Source: Mariprofundus sp. UBA1536 (lineage in GTDB: Bacteria > Pseudomonadota > Zetaproteobacteria > Mariprofundales > Mariprofundaceae). From it: 64,000 nucleotides of DNA. This document shows, piece after piece, positions 1-8,320 of this stretch. The stretch is from the NCBI GenBank assembly GCA_002323245.1, contig DCPU01000018.1, positions 1 through 64,000 on the forward strand. The letters are read 5' to 3'. A model generated the notes under the pieces. That model did no database searches and was not told the DNA's origin. It saw only the letters and a program-made list of their open reading frames with translations. The position numbers were made by a program, and so were the translations under genes. Numbering within the stretch: position 1 is the stretch's first letter; every line of letters begins with the position of its first letter.

Positions 1-34
1 TGCACTTGGTACTTGAATCCGCGTATTTTTTCAT
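1..34 (-). CDS. 5' end of a gene cut by the left window edge
   Basis: A minus-strand ATG at 34-32 is preceded by a GGGAGG Shine-Dalgarno (complement of 45-50) with 10 bases between. It opens a frame reading MKKYADSSTKC before the sequence ends. Only 11 codons are visible, so the product cannot be named. A possible promoter lies upstream on the same strand (TTGCAC at 118-113, then TAAAGT after 16 bases). The good ribosome site is the only real support. Confidence 0.4.
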   Translation of the reverse strand, partial: MKKYADSSTKC

Positions 35-169
35 GAAGTGAATTCCTCCCAGAATTTCGATAAGCGCTTGGCCTATGCCAGCGAGCATGAAACTTTATTA
101 ATCTTCACTTAATGTGCAAGCGGTTTCGTAAGGGTTTGAATTGATTGAGGTAATCTTATTGCTGTGCAG

Positions 170-565
170 CTAACTTTGTTGTTTAAATTTAGAAATCTGC
201 CGGCGCTCGCGTTTGGTGGGGCGCTTGTCGGGGGAGGGTGCATGTAATGTTTTGAACTTTTGTTGCTCAAGTTGTAAGGCTCGCTGCTTTAGGCTCGAAT
301 CAGTTTCTTCATAAAGCATGGCAGCTACGGTTGCTGAGCCGCGCTTTTCGGCAAGGGAAGTTACTTGAATGGTCCACTGTATCTGCTCTTTACGAATACA
401 AATTTCATCACCCAGTTGCACCATTTTTGAGGGTTTGCAGCGTTCACCATTGATATCAATATGACCGGCCTTAACCGCAACGGAGGCAAGGCTACGCACT
501 TTAAAAAAACGAGCAGCCCATAGCCATTTATCGATACGAACGCCGCTAGGCAGCATCTTGTTCAA
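170..565 (-). CDS. hslR: Hsp15-like S4-domain RNA-binding protein
   Basis: 131 residues, close to the 133 of E. coli Hsp15. The N-terminal half is an S4 RNA-binding domain (IDKWLWAARFFKVRSLA, then GHIDINGE) and the C-terminal tail is basic (KRPTKRERRQ), as in the family. Hsp15 binds 50S subunits that still carry a nascent chain after translation fails, and is heat-induced in E. coli. The first 20 bases of the gene overlap the 3' end of the upstream alkyltransferase gene, so the two are probably co-transcribed. The start could also be the second Met at 556. Confidence 0.9.
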   Translation of the reverse strand: MNKMLPSGVRIDKWLWAARFFKVRSLASVAVKAGHIDINGERCKPSKMVQLGDEICIRKEQIQWTIQVTSLAEKRGSATVAAMLYEETDSSLKQRALQLEQQKFKTLHAPSPDKRPTKRERRQISKFKQQS

Positions 566-980
566 AGCGCAGTAATTTCTTTTTCCAGGTTAAGCCAAAG
601 GCATATCCGCCCAACCCATCAGCAGCCAAGACGCGGTGGCAGGGGATAAGAATCGGTAATGGGTTGGCGCCTAAAGATTGCCCCAAGGCGCGTGGTGAGG
701 TTGCAAGCGTTTTAGCCAGTTCGCCATACGTCTGGGTTTGCCCCATGGCGATGTTGGCTAGCCCATGGCGAAGTTTGTTTTGAAATGGTGTGTTTGCTTT
801 GGCCAAGGGTGGTGATGGCAACGTCCTGCCTTGGAAATAGGCATCTAACCATATGGATATGGGGTCTTGATGCGTTATCGCACCGCGATGATCCAACCAA
901 AGGTGGCTGCAGCTAGCACCATCCCATGCATAAGATAAAAAACCAAAGGGGGACTCGTAGCAATAAATCATGTGCGGCAT
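546..980 (-). CDS. ogt: Methylated-DNA--[protein]-cysteine S-methyltransferase (Ogt type)
   Basis: 144 residues. The C-terminal half carries the active-site motif IPCHRV, the helix-turn-helix region (GQTQTYGELAKTLATSPRALGQSLGANP) and the GGYAFGLTWKKKLL end typical of O6-alkylguanine-DNA alkyltransferases. These transfer the alkyl group from O6-alkylguanine irreversibly to the active-site Cys. The protein is shorter than E. coli Ogt (171 aa); the N-terminal domain is abbreviated, so it may be closer to a minimal Ogt/AGT. No strong ribosome site precedes the start, and ATG at 971 is an alternative. It overlaps hslR by 20 bases. Confidence 0.88.
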   Translation of the reverse strand: MPHMIYCYESPFGFLSYAWDGASCSHLWLDHRGAITHQDPISIWLDAYFQGRTLPSPPLAKANTPFQNKLRHGLANIAMGQTQTYGELAKTLATSPRALGQSLGANPLPILIPCHRVLAADGLGGYAFGLTWKKKLLRFEQDAA

Positions 981-991
981 CTTAGGGGTTA

Positions 992-1633
992 TTATTGGGA
1001 AGTAAAAAAGATATCACCAAACCAAGCTGAAGCCGATTGGCCAGTATTATCGGTATCGGTCATCACAGCGATGGCATCGATGCTTTGGATGTCTTTACCT
1101 AAGAGTTGTTTGAAATCCTCGCGCACATTGCGCTTCATCGTTTGCCAAACGCCCAAATGCTTGTCGCCAGCTTCTGCAGCAATCATGGTGGCGTTGCTGG
1201 TGAAGGGGTTATCCCAAACTTCACCAAGCTTATGCTTGGATGACCACACATAATTTAAGGCGCGGGTATTCCAGAAAAACACGCCGCCATCAACGACCAC
1301 ATAAATGCGAGCCACAAAATCATCGCCGCTTTTTTGGTTCTCATCATGGCCGCTGAGCAGTGAATTGACCTTCCAAGACCAATTGAGGAATGGTGTTTCT
1401 AATAGGTTAATGTTCTTTTTATAAAACAAACCCGATGCACTGTTATCGCTTTTGGCTTGCAACACTTGGCGCGTTAACTGCTCATCAGTCACCAATGTAT
1501 AAATGGTTTCACCTGCAAAAGATTTGCTTTCCCAGCCTGCCCGTGAGCCTTGCGAAAACTGCCCAAGTTGAAGTTCTTGGGCAGAAACCTCCATGGTCAA
1601 AAGTAGAAGAAATGTTAGATATATGATTTTCAT
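992..1633 (-). CDS. DUF3047 periplasmic protein
   Basis: 213 residues. The start is supported by a GAGGAG ribosome site. An N-terminal signal peptide ends near residue 18 (VSA|QE). The rest matches the DUF3047 family: a beta-rich domain with WSWKVN, GDDFVARIYVV, LNYVWSS and a terminal AIAVMTDTDNTGQSASAWFGDI segment. The family fold resembles carbohydrate-binding jelly rolls, but no function is established. It stands alone between the alkyltransferase and the EamA transporter, all on the minus strand. Confidence 0.85.
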   Translation of the reverse strand: MKIIYLTFLLLLTMEVSAQELQLGQFSQGSRAGWESKSFAGETIYTLVTDEQLTRQVLQAKSDNSASGLFYKKNINLLETPFLNWSWKVNSLLSGHDENQKSGDDFVARIYVVVDGGVFFWNTRALNYVWSSKHKLGEVWDNPFTSNATMIAAEAGDKHLGVWQTMKRNVREDFKQLLGKDIQSIDAIAVMTDTDNTGQSASAWFGDIFFTSQ

Positions 1634-1689
1634 TGTTTTACCGCTCCTCGCATCATTTAAACCATTCAGTCGAATTACAAGCTTAGACC

Positions 1690-2616
1690 TTACTTTGCTT
1701 GCTTACCCAAGATGAAGATACCTGCAATGACCAACGATGCGCCTATGATTTGTAAGCCAGAGATGGGTTCTGCCAAAAAGATGGCCGCCAAAATGATGGT
1801 GGCAATCGGGCCGATGGAGCCCACAATTGAAGTTTGGCTGGCACCAATACGCGCGATGGCTGCGGCCAATAAAAAGGCAGGGATGACGGTTGAAAACACA
1901 GCCATGGCCATGCCGTAGCCATAGACAGGCATGGGTTGGTTGAAAGCTGATAAGTCGCGGGTGATGGCAAAATGCATAAACACTGCCAAGCAAGAGATAA
2001 TCATGGCGTATGCCGTAAAACGTTTGGCTCCCACCTTCGGAATCACCTCACCGCTGCCAATCAAAAACAAGGCATATGTAATCGTTGAGGCAAACACAAA
2101 ACCCACACCCAACCACACAAATTCCCCTACGATTTGCACATCATGCATCATGGCCAAGGCGATGCCTGCATAGCTTAATAATAAAGCCAAGATGACTTTC
2201 TTCCCCATCGGTTTATGAAAAATAAAGGCCGATAAAATCACCACGATGGTGGGGTAGGCGAACAAGACCACGCGTTCCAAACCCGCTGTGACATATTGCA
2301 AGCCAATGAAATCAAATAAGCTCGATAAGTAATACCCCATCACGCCCAACCCCAAAATGTAGATGAAGGTTTTTTTGCTGATGCGCTGCTTGGTTTTGCG
2401 CTCTTCATCCATCGCAAAATAGATAAAAAATGGTAGCGAAAACATCATGCGAAACATCAGCAGCGTCACAGCATCAACATCATATTGATAAGCCAATTTT
2501 ACGAAAATCGCTTTGGCTGAAAAGCCAACTGCCGCGCCAACGGCCAATAAGAGGCCAATCACCAAATGGGGGTTGGTGAAATGTTTTTGCATCATGGGAT
2601 GAACACTTAGGCTCAT
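1690..2616 (-). CDS. DMT-superfamily (EamA) transporter
   Basis: 308 residues, about ten transmembrane helices in two EamA repeats (roughly residues 20-150 and 165-305). The start follows an AAGGAGT ribosome site. This is the drug/metabolite transporter superfamily: inner-membrane exporters of amino acids, sugars or other small molecules. The substrate cannot be told from sequence. Neighbouring genes give no pathway hint, and the downstream DUF3047 gene is separated by about 56 bases. Confidence 0.88.
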   Translation of the reverse strand: MSLSVHPMMQKHFTNPHLVIGLLLAVGAAVGFSAKAIFVKLAYQYDVDAVTLLMFRMMFSLPFFIYFAMDEERKTKQRISKKTFIYILGLGVMGYYLSSLFDFIGLQYVTAGLERVVLFAYPTIVVILSAFIFHKPMGKKVILALLLSYAGIALAMMHDVQIVGEFVWLGVGFVFASTITYALFLIGSGEVIPKVGAKRFTAYAMIISCLAVFMHFAITRDLSAFNQPMPVYGYGMAMAVFSTVIPAFLLAAAIARIGASQTSIVGSIGPIATIILAAIFLAEPISGLQIIGASLVIAGIFILGKQAK

Positions 2617-2933
2617 GGGTTACTCCTTAGGGTTGGAGCATTCGCCGAAAGTAGAGCAAGGAAGGATTGTTTTTAAAGAAACAAGCAACATCGCGATACG
2701 TTCTGCGAGTGCTTGTGGTTTAAAATCAGACGTAAACGTTAGACAGCAGCAATAGCAGACTGGGGTAGTAGCCAGAGCCAGAGTGATTGCGCGAGGACGG
2801 AAATGTTCAACTGTGTTTTCATCAGGCGGCAAACTATGCGGCTGGATTCAGCAAAGTCTACAGCTGTGACCAATCATGCACGGTTGCTGCTGCGTAAAAT
2901 ATATTTTTTGGAAAAGCCGGTTAGGGTGACGCA
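2617..2933. other. Intergenic region between divergent genes
   Basis: About 317 bases between the EamA gene (-) and the first hybrid kinase (+). The right end is AT-rich (AAAATATATTTTTT at about 2897-2910) and resembles the sequence in the same position before the second kinase (near 8281-8295), so it probably holds the kinase promoter. A 70-codon open frame on the minus strand (2620-2832) has no ribosome site or recognisable features, and I do not call it. Confidence 0.5.
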
Positions 2934-4688
2934 ATGGATATCGGAAAAGTAGACCAAGAACATTTGCCATTATCGTTGCATCAAGATCGCATACGGATTC
3001 TTTATACGAATGCGCGTGAAAGCATGGTGTTATATGGTGTTTGGATATCGTTAATGTTGATGATGTTGTTGTTCAACGGTGCCAATGTTGTGGGTGCTTT
3101 GGTTTGGGTAATCATGCTGACCATTATCCAGCTTTTTGAGCTTAAAAATGTGCGATCGTTTTTTGCTTTGCAGACCATTGAAGACCCCTTTGTTTGGGAG
3201 CGATATAAGGTGATGGTTTCATTTGCTCAAGCATCTGTGATTAGCTCAGGCGCAATGCTGATGCTTCATTTAGAACAAAGTGTAATCACGTATGTGTTGA
3301 TTGTGCTGATTGCCATACCAGCCTTTGTGTCGTCTTCTACTTTGGCGACAAGCGTACAATCCCATTATGTTTGGCTGTTGGGTATGTTTGTGCCTTTGGG
3401 TGTGAAAGCTGCGCTCGCCGAAGACCCCGTTTTCTGGATATTTTCAGGCTTTATTTTCTTATGTGCTATTCCCGCTTCTGCCTTGATGGGTAAGCAGACC
3501 TCAAGGTCGTTTATTGATACCTTATATCTGCGCTTTGAAAATGCGGAGTTGCTCAAAACTGTGCAAGCTGAAAAAGAACGCTCAGAAAAAGCAAACAGAG
3601 ATAAAACAAGATTTTTAGCCTCAGCCAGCCATGATTTGCGCCAACCCATTCATGCCTTGGAGCTTTTCTCTGATGCCCTCGAGCATCAACTGGAAAAACC
3701 GGCTCACCTAGAATTGATGGCTAGAATCAAGGAATCAGCATCAGCTATGAACGGTTTGCTGTACTCCTTATTGGATATTTCAAAATTGGATGCAGGCATT
3801 GTGAATGTCGATAAAAAGGCCATTTCTTTATCGGCTTTGCTCTTGAAGGTGAAGCAGTCGTTGCAGCATCAAGCCGATAAAAAAGGCATTGATCTGGTTT
3901 TAGAGTGCCCGCCCTGTGGTGTGATGTCGGATGCGGTGTTGCTAGAAAGTGTATTGCAGAATCTGCTTAGCAATGCCATCAAGTATACGGATCAAGGCAG
4001 TGTCGTGATTTCTTGTAAGGTCAGCAATGGTTTAGTGCAACTGCAAGTGAAAGATTCAGGTATTGGCATTTCAGCTGCTGATTTTGAGCATATTTACGAT
4101 GAGTTTTTTCAAATCAACAACCCCGAACGTGATAGGAAAAAAGGCTTGGGGCTTGGTTTATCGATTGTAAAACGGACATGCGATTTACTGGGTCATGGTT
4201 TAAGTGCCAGCTCAACGGTGGGGGTAGGAAGCTGCTTTGTATTAAGTTTGCAATGGGCTGATGCCGAAGTCAGTCCATTGGATGAAACAGCCAAGCCACA
4301 GCCCAAACAAATCGATGCCACAGTGCTGGTGATTGATGATGAAGACACGATTTTAGAGGGCATGGTCAATATGCTTCAGCCTTGGGGTTGTCATGTGTTG
4401 GTGGCGCATAACCATGATGAAGCCTTGCTGCATATGCAAAGCGAGAAAGTGCACATCATCATCGCTGATTACCGCTTGCGAGATGGTGAGTTGGGCACTG
4501 AAGTGGTGAAAACGCTTGCCGCCGATGCTGGAAATATCCCCGCGATTATTGTGACAGGCGATACTGGCCCTGAGCAGTTGCTTGATGTGAAAAAAGCAGG
4601 TTTTCATGTGCTGCACAAGCCGGTTGCAGCTGTAAGTATGCGCGCATTGATTAGGAATTGTTTGAAGCACGCCAAAAAAAGCGCCTAA
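2934..4688 (+). CDS. Membrane hybrid histidine kinase, copy 1 (HisKA-HATPase-REC)
   Basis: 584 residues. About six transmembrane segments (roughly 33-185) form an uncharacterised sensor region. A short coiled coil (about 200-225) leads to HisKA with phospho-acceptor His233 in SASHDLRQPIHAL, then HATPase (NLLSNAIKYTD, then GLGLGLSIVKR) and a C-terminal receiver (about 455-580) with phospho-Asp512 in IIADYRLRDG. Kinases with this DLRQPIHA box are usually paired with LuxR/NarL regulators, and one faces it at 5366-5968. A close paralogue lies at 8321-10087, with long identical stretches across the HisKA, HATPase and REC domains. The signal sensed is unknown. Confidence 0.93.
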   Translation: MDIGKVDQEHLPLSLHQDRIRILYTNARESMVLYGVWISLMLMMLLFNGANVVGALVWVIMLTIIQLFELKNVRSFFALQTIEDPFVWERYKVMVSFAQASVISSGAMLMLHLEQSVITYVLIVLIAIPAFVSSSTLATSVQSHYVWLLGMFVPLGVKAALAEDPVFWIFSGFIFLCAIPASALMGKQTSRSFIDTLYLRFENAELLKTVQAEKERSEKANRDKTRFLASASHDLRQPIHALELFSDALEHQLEKPAHLELMARIKESASAMNGLLYSLLDISKLDAGIVNVDKKAISLSALLLKVKQSLQHQADKKGIDLVLECPPCGVMSDAVLLESVLQNLLSNAIKYTDQGSVVISCKVSNGLVQLQVKDSGIGISAADFEHIYDEFFQINNPERDRKKGLGLGLSIVKRTCDLLGHGLSASSTVGVGSCFVLSLQWADAEVSPLDETAKPQPKQIDATVLVIDDEDTILEGMVNMLQPWGCHVLVAHNHDEALLHMQSEKVHIIIADYRLRDGELGTEVVKTLAADAGNIPAIIVTGDTGPEQLLDVKKAGFHVLHKPVAAVSMRALIRNCLKHAKKSA

Positions 4689-4837
4689 AAATAGTCATAC
4701 TATTCCAGTAAAGTTAGCCTTGATTCTTACTTAAAATAGCCACCCATAACGGGTATGAACCCCTAGTGCCGATCGACAACAAACGGCCAAACCCAGACGG
4801 TCAGAATTTTATAAAAGCGCGGATTCAACTAGTAAAT

Positions 4838-4900
4838 TCAAATAAAACTCCAAGCCAAAAATGAACAACTACAATAGAAATCAGGCAACTCGTTATTCAT
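4838..4900 (-). CDS. Tiny ORF 2 of a coupled pair (20 aa)
   Basis: ATG at 4900 overlaps the stop of the upstream tiny frame (ATGA) and follows an AAGGAG site with 5 bases between. It encodes 20 residues, MNNELPDFYCSCSFLAWSFI. No family is recognised. It may be a real small protein, or the intact 5' end of a gene whose remainder has decayed. Confidence 0.25.
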   Translation of the reverse strand: MNNELPDFYCSCSFLAWSFI

Positions 4901-4956
4901 GCTATCTCCTTGTGTTTATAACCACTCTGTATAGAGCCATAAACCTGTTGGCTCAT
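4897..4956 (-). CDS. Tiny ORF 1 of a coupled pair (19 aa)
   Basis: ATG at 4956 is preceded by AGGAGG (complement of 4967-4972) about 10 bases upstream. It encodes 19 residues, MSQQVYGSIQSGYKHKEIA, and its stop overlaps the next start as ATGA. A near-perfect ribosome site on such a short frame is unusual. It may be a leader peptide, a small protein or a gene remnant. Confidence 0.25.
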   Translation of the reverse strand: MSQQVYGSIQSGYKHKEIA

Positions 4957-5365
4957 ATGTTTGAACCTCCTCTCTTTTCAATAGTACAACAGTATAACAG
5001 ACTATAGCTTATACTAATTGAATCGGCGAAGGTCTGCTTTGGGTCCAGGCCGTGTGAAAACTAAACATGTTTTTAGAAAGTGGTGAATTGAACCTAATCA
5101 TTCTGATTTGACATAGGGAAGTGGGGTGCAGCATCTTATAATGATGTAATATTACATGAGTATGGGTGAAAATTTTATACAAAACGAAATATCTCTCGTT
5201 TTCGCACAGGCTGGGTCGGATACAGCCGGTTAGCATCCATGAGATGATTAGTATAGACGATGCATTCGCATAAAGCATTTTTGAACAAGGTGCAGTGTGT
5301 TTTCAGATCATGAGATGGGGAAACTTTTCGTCATCATGGGCGGCGAGGTTGGACCATGTGATACT

Positions 5366-5968
5366 TTAACCCCAAATCTCTTGGGCTTTGAGCATGGCTT
5401 CGCTGCGGCTGTGTATATTGAGTGTTTTAAAGAGTGCGGCGACATGTTGTTTCACTGTGCCTTCGGTTAAGCCCAAGGTGCGGGCGATTTCTTTGTTGGA
5501 CTGGCCGCGCGCAATCAATTGCCAAATTTCGGACTGTCTTGCGGTTACTTTATCGGGCAGGTCGCCCTGTAAGCGCTTTTGCTTGAGGAAGGTGTAAGGC
5601 ACATATTCATCGCCGGATAATACCAATTGAATGGCATTCAATAACACCTGATTGCTGCTTGATTTCGGAATGAAACCCATCACGCCGGCATCAAGGCATG
5701 CATCGATGATATGGCTATCTTCATTGCCTGAAATGACCACCACGGCCGTGCTTGGCAGGGCGTTGCACAATTGCTCCACTTTCTTGGCGCTGCCTATACC
5801 TGGCATATCCAAATCAAGAAGCAGCAAATTAATATGTTTATCAGCAAGAGCCATCACTTCAGCTCTGGTCTCGGCCTCAATCATGTCATGGTCGTCTGGC
5901 AGCGTTTTTAAAAGCTGCATCAACCCTGCGCGAACTAAACTGTGGTCATCTGCTACAACAATTCTCAT
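5366..5968 (-). CDS. LuxR/NarL-type response regulator, copy 1
   Basis: 200 residues. The receiver domain (1-120) has the acidic pair in VVADDHSLVRAG, phospho-Asp52 in LLDLDMPG, and the conserved Ser/Thr and Lys in VVISG and GFIPKSS. The C-terminal LuxR helix-turn-helix (about 138-198) reads TARQSEIWQLIARGQSNKEI then LGLTEGTVKQHVAALFKTL. It is nearly identical in layout to the regulator at 10084-10686. It is convergent with kinase 1, its likely phospho-donor, and divergent from the FG-GAP protein at 6211. A 16-bp palindrome (6023-6038) lies 54 bases upstream of its start. Confidence 0.94.
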   Translation of the reverse strand: MRIVVADDHSLVRAGLMQLLKTLPDDHDMIEAETRAEVMALADKHINLLLLDLDMPGIGSAKKVEQLCNALPSTAVVVISGNEDSHIIDACLDAGVMGFIPKSSSNQVLLNAIQLVLSGDEYVPYTFLKQKRLQGDLPDKVTARQSEIWQLIARGQSNKEIARTLGLTEGTVKQHVAALFKTLNIHSRSEAMLKAQEIWG

Positions 5969-6022
5969 GGGCTCACGATAGTGCGGAAATTCCGTCTTTC
6001 AATGTATAAGCAGGTATGTCGA

Positions 6023-6038
6023 TATAACTTTGGTTATA
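6023..6038. promoter_or_regulatory. Palindrome upstream of regulator 1 (candidate RR site)
   Basis: TATAACTTTGGTTATA is a perfect inverted repeat (arms TATAAC/GTTATA, spacer TTTG), 54 bases upstream of the regulator 1 start. A similar 16-mer (13 of 16 identical) lies 57 bases upstream of regulator 2. Conservation of both sequence and spacing suggests a binding site, perhaps for the regulators themselves. NarL-family proteins commonly bind inverted heptamer-like repeats. Confidence 0.45.
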
Positions 6039-6210
6039 AAGACAGGTCATCAGTTAGCTGTTTCCCTCACCTCACCCCTCCGATGATTGGCAACAATAGA
6101 TGAACAATTTCAAGCGCAAGGTTGTGTGCCCATGATGAGTATTTCACCTTGAGCAGAAAGCATAAAAAGGTTCATCAGAAGTTGATTTGTAACATAAAGG
6201 GGATGCAACT

Positions 6211-8187
6211 ATGAATACGATTGACCGAATTCAAGAGAAGAAAATTATTCGGAAGGATTTCCATAGCGCTCGTTTGGTATTGATGATGACATGTGCTTTG
6301 GTGGGATTAAGCCTGCCTGCCACGGTTGAGGCTGTACCTGAGTTTAAACATTTTATGCTCGATGGATATAATGTGGGTGCTGAAGCTGCGCCTGCCTTTG
6401 TTGATATCGATGGTGATGGCGACCTCGATGCGTTCATCGGAGAGGTCACGGGGGCTGTGCAGTTTTTCCGCAATGATGGTACCAATCTGGCGCCATCTTT
6501 TGCTGCAGATGTAACCGGCAATCCACTGGCAGGCATCACGGTACTCAGTCGTGCTGTACCGACATTTGCTGACATCGATGGTGATGGTGATGCTGATGCC
6601 TTTGTCGGTGATGCATTTGGTACGACGTATTACTTCCGAAATGATGGAACAAGTTTAGCGCCTGCATTTGTTGCTGTGGTGGGCGCAGCAAATCCGCTGA
6701 ATGGTATTAATGTAGGTACTTCTGCCAATCCTAGCTTTGCTGATATTGATGGCGATGGCGACCTTGATGTGTTTATCGGTGAAAACGGCGGCACTGTGAA
6801 GTTTTATCGCAATAATGGAACCAGCACGGCTCCAGCTTTTGTGGCAGATGTAGCTGGTAATCCACTAGCAGTTGTGGCTTTACTAAGCATTTCTTCCCCA
6901 ACCTTCACTGATGTGGATGGTGATGGCGATTTGGATGCCTTTGTTGGGGAATATTCGGGCGCATTGCATCTTTTTCGAAACAATGGCACCAATTTAGTGC
7001 CTGTTTTTGTTGCCGATGTTGCAGGTAATCCCCTGTCTGGCCTCTCGGCTAGCGTGCGGGTGAACCCTAGGTTTGTTGATATTGATGGCGATGGTGATCA
7101 AGACCTCTTTGTTGGTGAGAATTATGGTTCGGTCAACTTTTTCCGAAATAATGGAACCACGCTTGCTCCAGCATTTGCTGCTGAAGCGGCTGCAAACCCA
7201 CTGTCATCTGTGCTTTTTAATGCCCTTACATCGGTGGCCTTTGCCGATATTGATGGCGATGGCGACCTTGATGCGCTAGTTGGAAGCAATGCAGCATCCG
7301 TGACCTATTACCGCAACAACGGCACGAATGTAGCACCAAGCTTTATTCAAGATTATGCTGGAAATCCTTTGCTGGGTGTAACGTTGGGAATTGTGGCAAC
7401 GCCTACTTTTGTTGATATCGATGCAGACGGCGACCTTGATATCTTTGTTGGGAATAATGCGGGTACGGTTGCCTTTTTCCGCAACAATGGCACCAACCTA
7501 GCGCCAGTATTGGTTGCTGATGTGGCTGGGAATCCGCTCGCGGCAGTGGCGATGGCATCCCGATCTGTGCCTACCTTTGCTGATATTGATGGTGATGGCG
7601 ACCTTGATGCCTTTATCGGTGGCGGCGGGGGAGGCGTGAAGTTGTTCCGCAACAATGGCACCAACTTGGTTCCTGCCTATGTCGATGATATCGCTGGCAA
7701 TCCGTTGGCAGCTATTAATGTGGGTAGCAACGCTGCGCCAACATTTGTTGATATCGATGAAGATGGCGACCTTGATGTCTTTATCGGTGAAGACGGAGGC
7801 ACCATAAAATTTTTCCGTAATAGCGGTACGAATCTAGCACCTGTATTTGCAGCTGATGAGACAGGCAATCTGTTGGCTGACTTTAACACGGGTGGGTGGG
7901 CAACCCCAGTGTTTGTCGATATTGATGCCGATGGTGATTTGGATGTCTTTTCAGGGGAGCTGTATGGCAAGATTAGGTTCTATGAAAGTACGCCAGTGCC
8001 AATCGTGCCTGTCACACCTACGACTACCACACCTGCGACTACCACACCTGTAACAACAACGCCTACTACATCTGGTGGCGGTGGTTGCTTTGCACCAGCG
8101 GCATCTATGGCTTCAGTGCCAGCATTGGCACCGATGTTTGGTATGTTACTGGCAGGCATAGGCATAATACGCCGTCGTCGGAAGTGA
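6211..8187 (+). CDS. FG-GAP/VCBS-repeat surface protein with C-terminal sorting signal
   Basis: 658 residues; the start follows AAGGGGA. A long signal peptide ends near residue 42 (VEA|VPEF). Then come ten repeats of about 57 residues, each with a calcium-loop motif of the D(I/V)DGDGDLDAF(I/V)G type followed by FFRNNGTNLAP and ADVAGNPL. This is the FG-GAP/VCBS beta-propeller pattern of secreted adhesins. A Thr/Pro-rich linker (about 595-622) leads to SGGGGCFAP, a hydrophobic helix and IIRRRRK, a tripartite Gly/Cys-TM-Arg tail of the JDVT-/GlyGly-CTERM kind. It is divergent from regulator 1, so a role in surface attachment controlled by module 1 is an inference. Confidence 0.9.
   Translation: MNTIDRIQEKKIIRKDFHSARLVLMMTCALVGLSLPATVEAVPEFKHFMLDGYNVGAEAAPAFVDIDGDGDLDAFIGEVTGAVQFFRNDGTNLAPSFAADVTGNPLAGITVLSRAVPTFADIDGDGDADAFVGDAFGTTYYFRNDGTSLAPAFVAVVGAANPLNGINVGTSANPSFADIDGDGDLDVFIGENGGTVKFYRNNGTSTAPAFVADVAGNPLAVVALLSISSPTFTDVDGDGDLDAFVGEYSGALHLFRNNGTNLVPVFVADVAGNPLSGLSASVRVNPRFVDIDGDGDQDLFVGENYGSVNFFRNNGTTLAPAFAAEAAANPLSSVLFNALTSVAFADIDGDGDLDALVGSNAASVTYYRNNGTNVAPSFIQDYAGNPLLGVTLGIVATPTFVDIDADGDLDIFVGNNAGTVAFFRNNGTNLAPVLVADVAGNPLAAVAMASRSVPTFADIDGDGDLDAFIGGGGGGVKLFRNNGTNLVPAYVDDIAGNPLAAINVGSNAAPTFVDIDEDGDLDVFIGEDGGTIKFFRNSGTNLAPVFAADETGNLLADFNTGGWATPVFVDIDADGDLDVFSGELYGKIRFYESTPVPIVPVTPTTTTPATTTPVTTTPTTSGGGGCFAPAASMASVPALAPMFGMLLAGIGIIRRRRK
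6380..7960 (+). repeat. Ten tandem FG-GAP-coding repeats
   Basis: Ten diverged copies of a unit of about 170 bp. Each contains GATATTGATGGCGATGGCGA-like DNA (DIDGDGD) and CGCAACAATGGCACCAA-like DNA (RNNGTN). The high DNA similarity between copies would favour recombination and copy-number change. The final region also has 15-bp ACC-CCT-rich repeats coding the Thr/Pro linker (about 8015-8060). Confidence 0.85.
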
Positions 8188-8208
8188 TGGTAAAAAGTAA
8201 CTGAACAC

Positions 8209-8242
8209 AAAAAACCGCCTTTTCAACAAGAGCGGTTTTTTT
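8209..8242 (+). terminator. Intrinsic terminator after the FG-GAP gene
   Basis: The stem AAAAACCGC / GCGGTTTTT with a loop of about 13 bases runs into a seven-T tract. It lies 22 bases after the FG-GAP stop and separates module 1 from kinase 2. Confidence 0.85.
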
Positions 8243-8320
8243 ATGCCATTTGTAAACGTGTTTGTGCGGAGGGGCGTATAGAAATTATATTTTTCTTAGA
8301 ATTGTGGCTAAGCTGTCCCC

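Larger units (their letters stand above)
4689..5365. other. Long AT-rich gap between kinase 1 and regulator 1
   Basis: 677 bases separate the convergent kinase and regulator of module 1, whereas the same two genes in module 2 overlap by 4 bases. The gap holds no long credible gene. On the minus strand it has two tiny coupled frames with strong ribosome sites (annotated separately) and a TATACT-like -10 upstream of them near 4992. An 89-codon frame at 5009-5278 (-) lacks a ribosome site. The gap may be an old insertion or a decayed gene. Confidence 0.5.

Noticed and set aside
2620..2832. 70-codon frame on the minus strand before the EamA gene
   Set aside because: No ribosome site, odd composition (CYCCC) and no family features; likely chance frame in a promoter region.
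4813..4830. GCGGATTCAA-like sequence shared with the left edge (12-23)
   Set aside because: A match of about a dozen bases at two sites without element ends or transposase is not enough to call a repeat.
5009..5278. 89-codon frame on the minus strand in the module 1 gap
   Set aside because: It has a hydrophobic start and an LTGC lipobox-like stretch, but no ribosome site and no recognisable domain.
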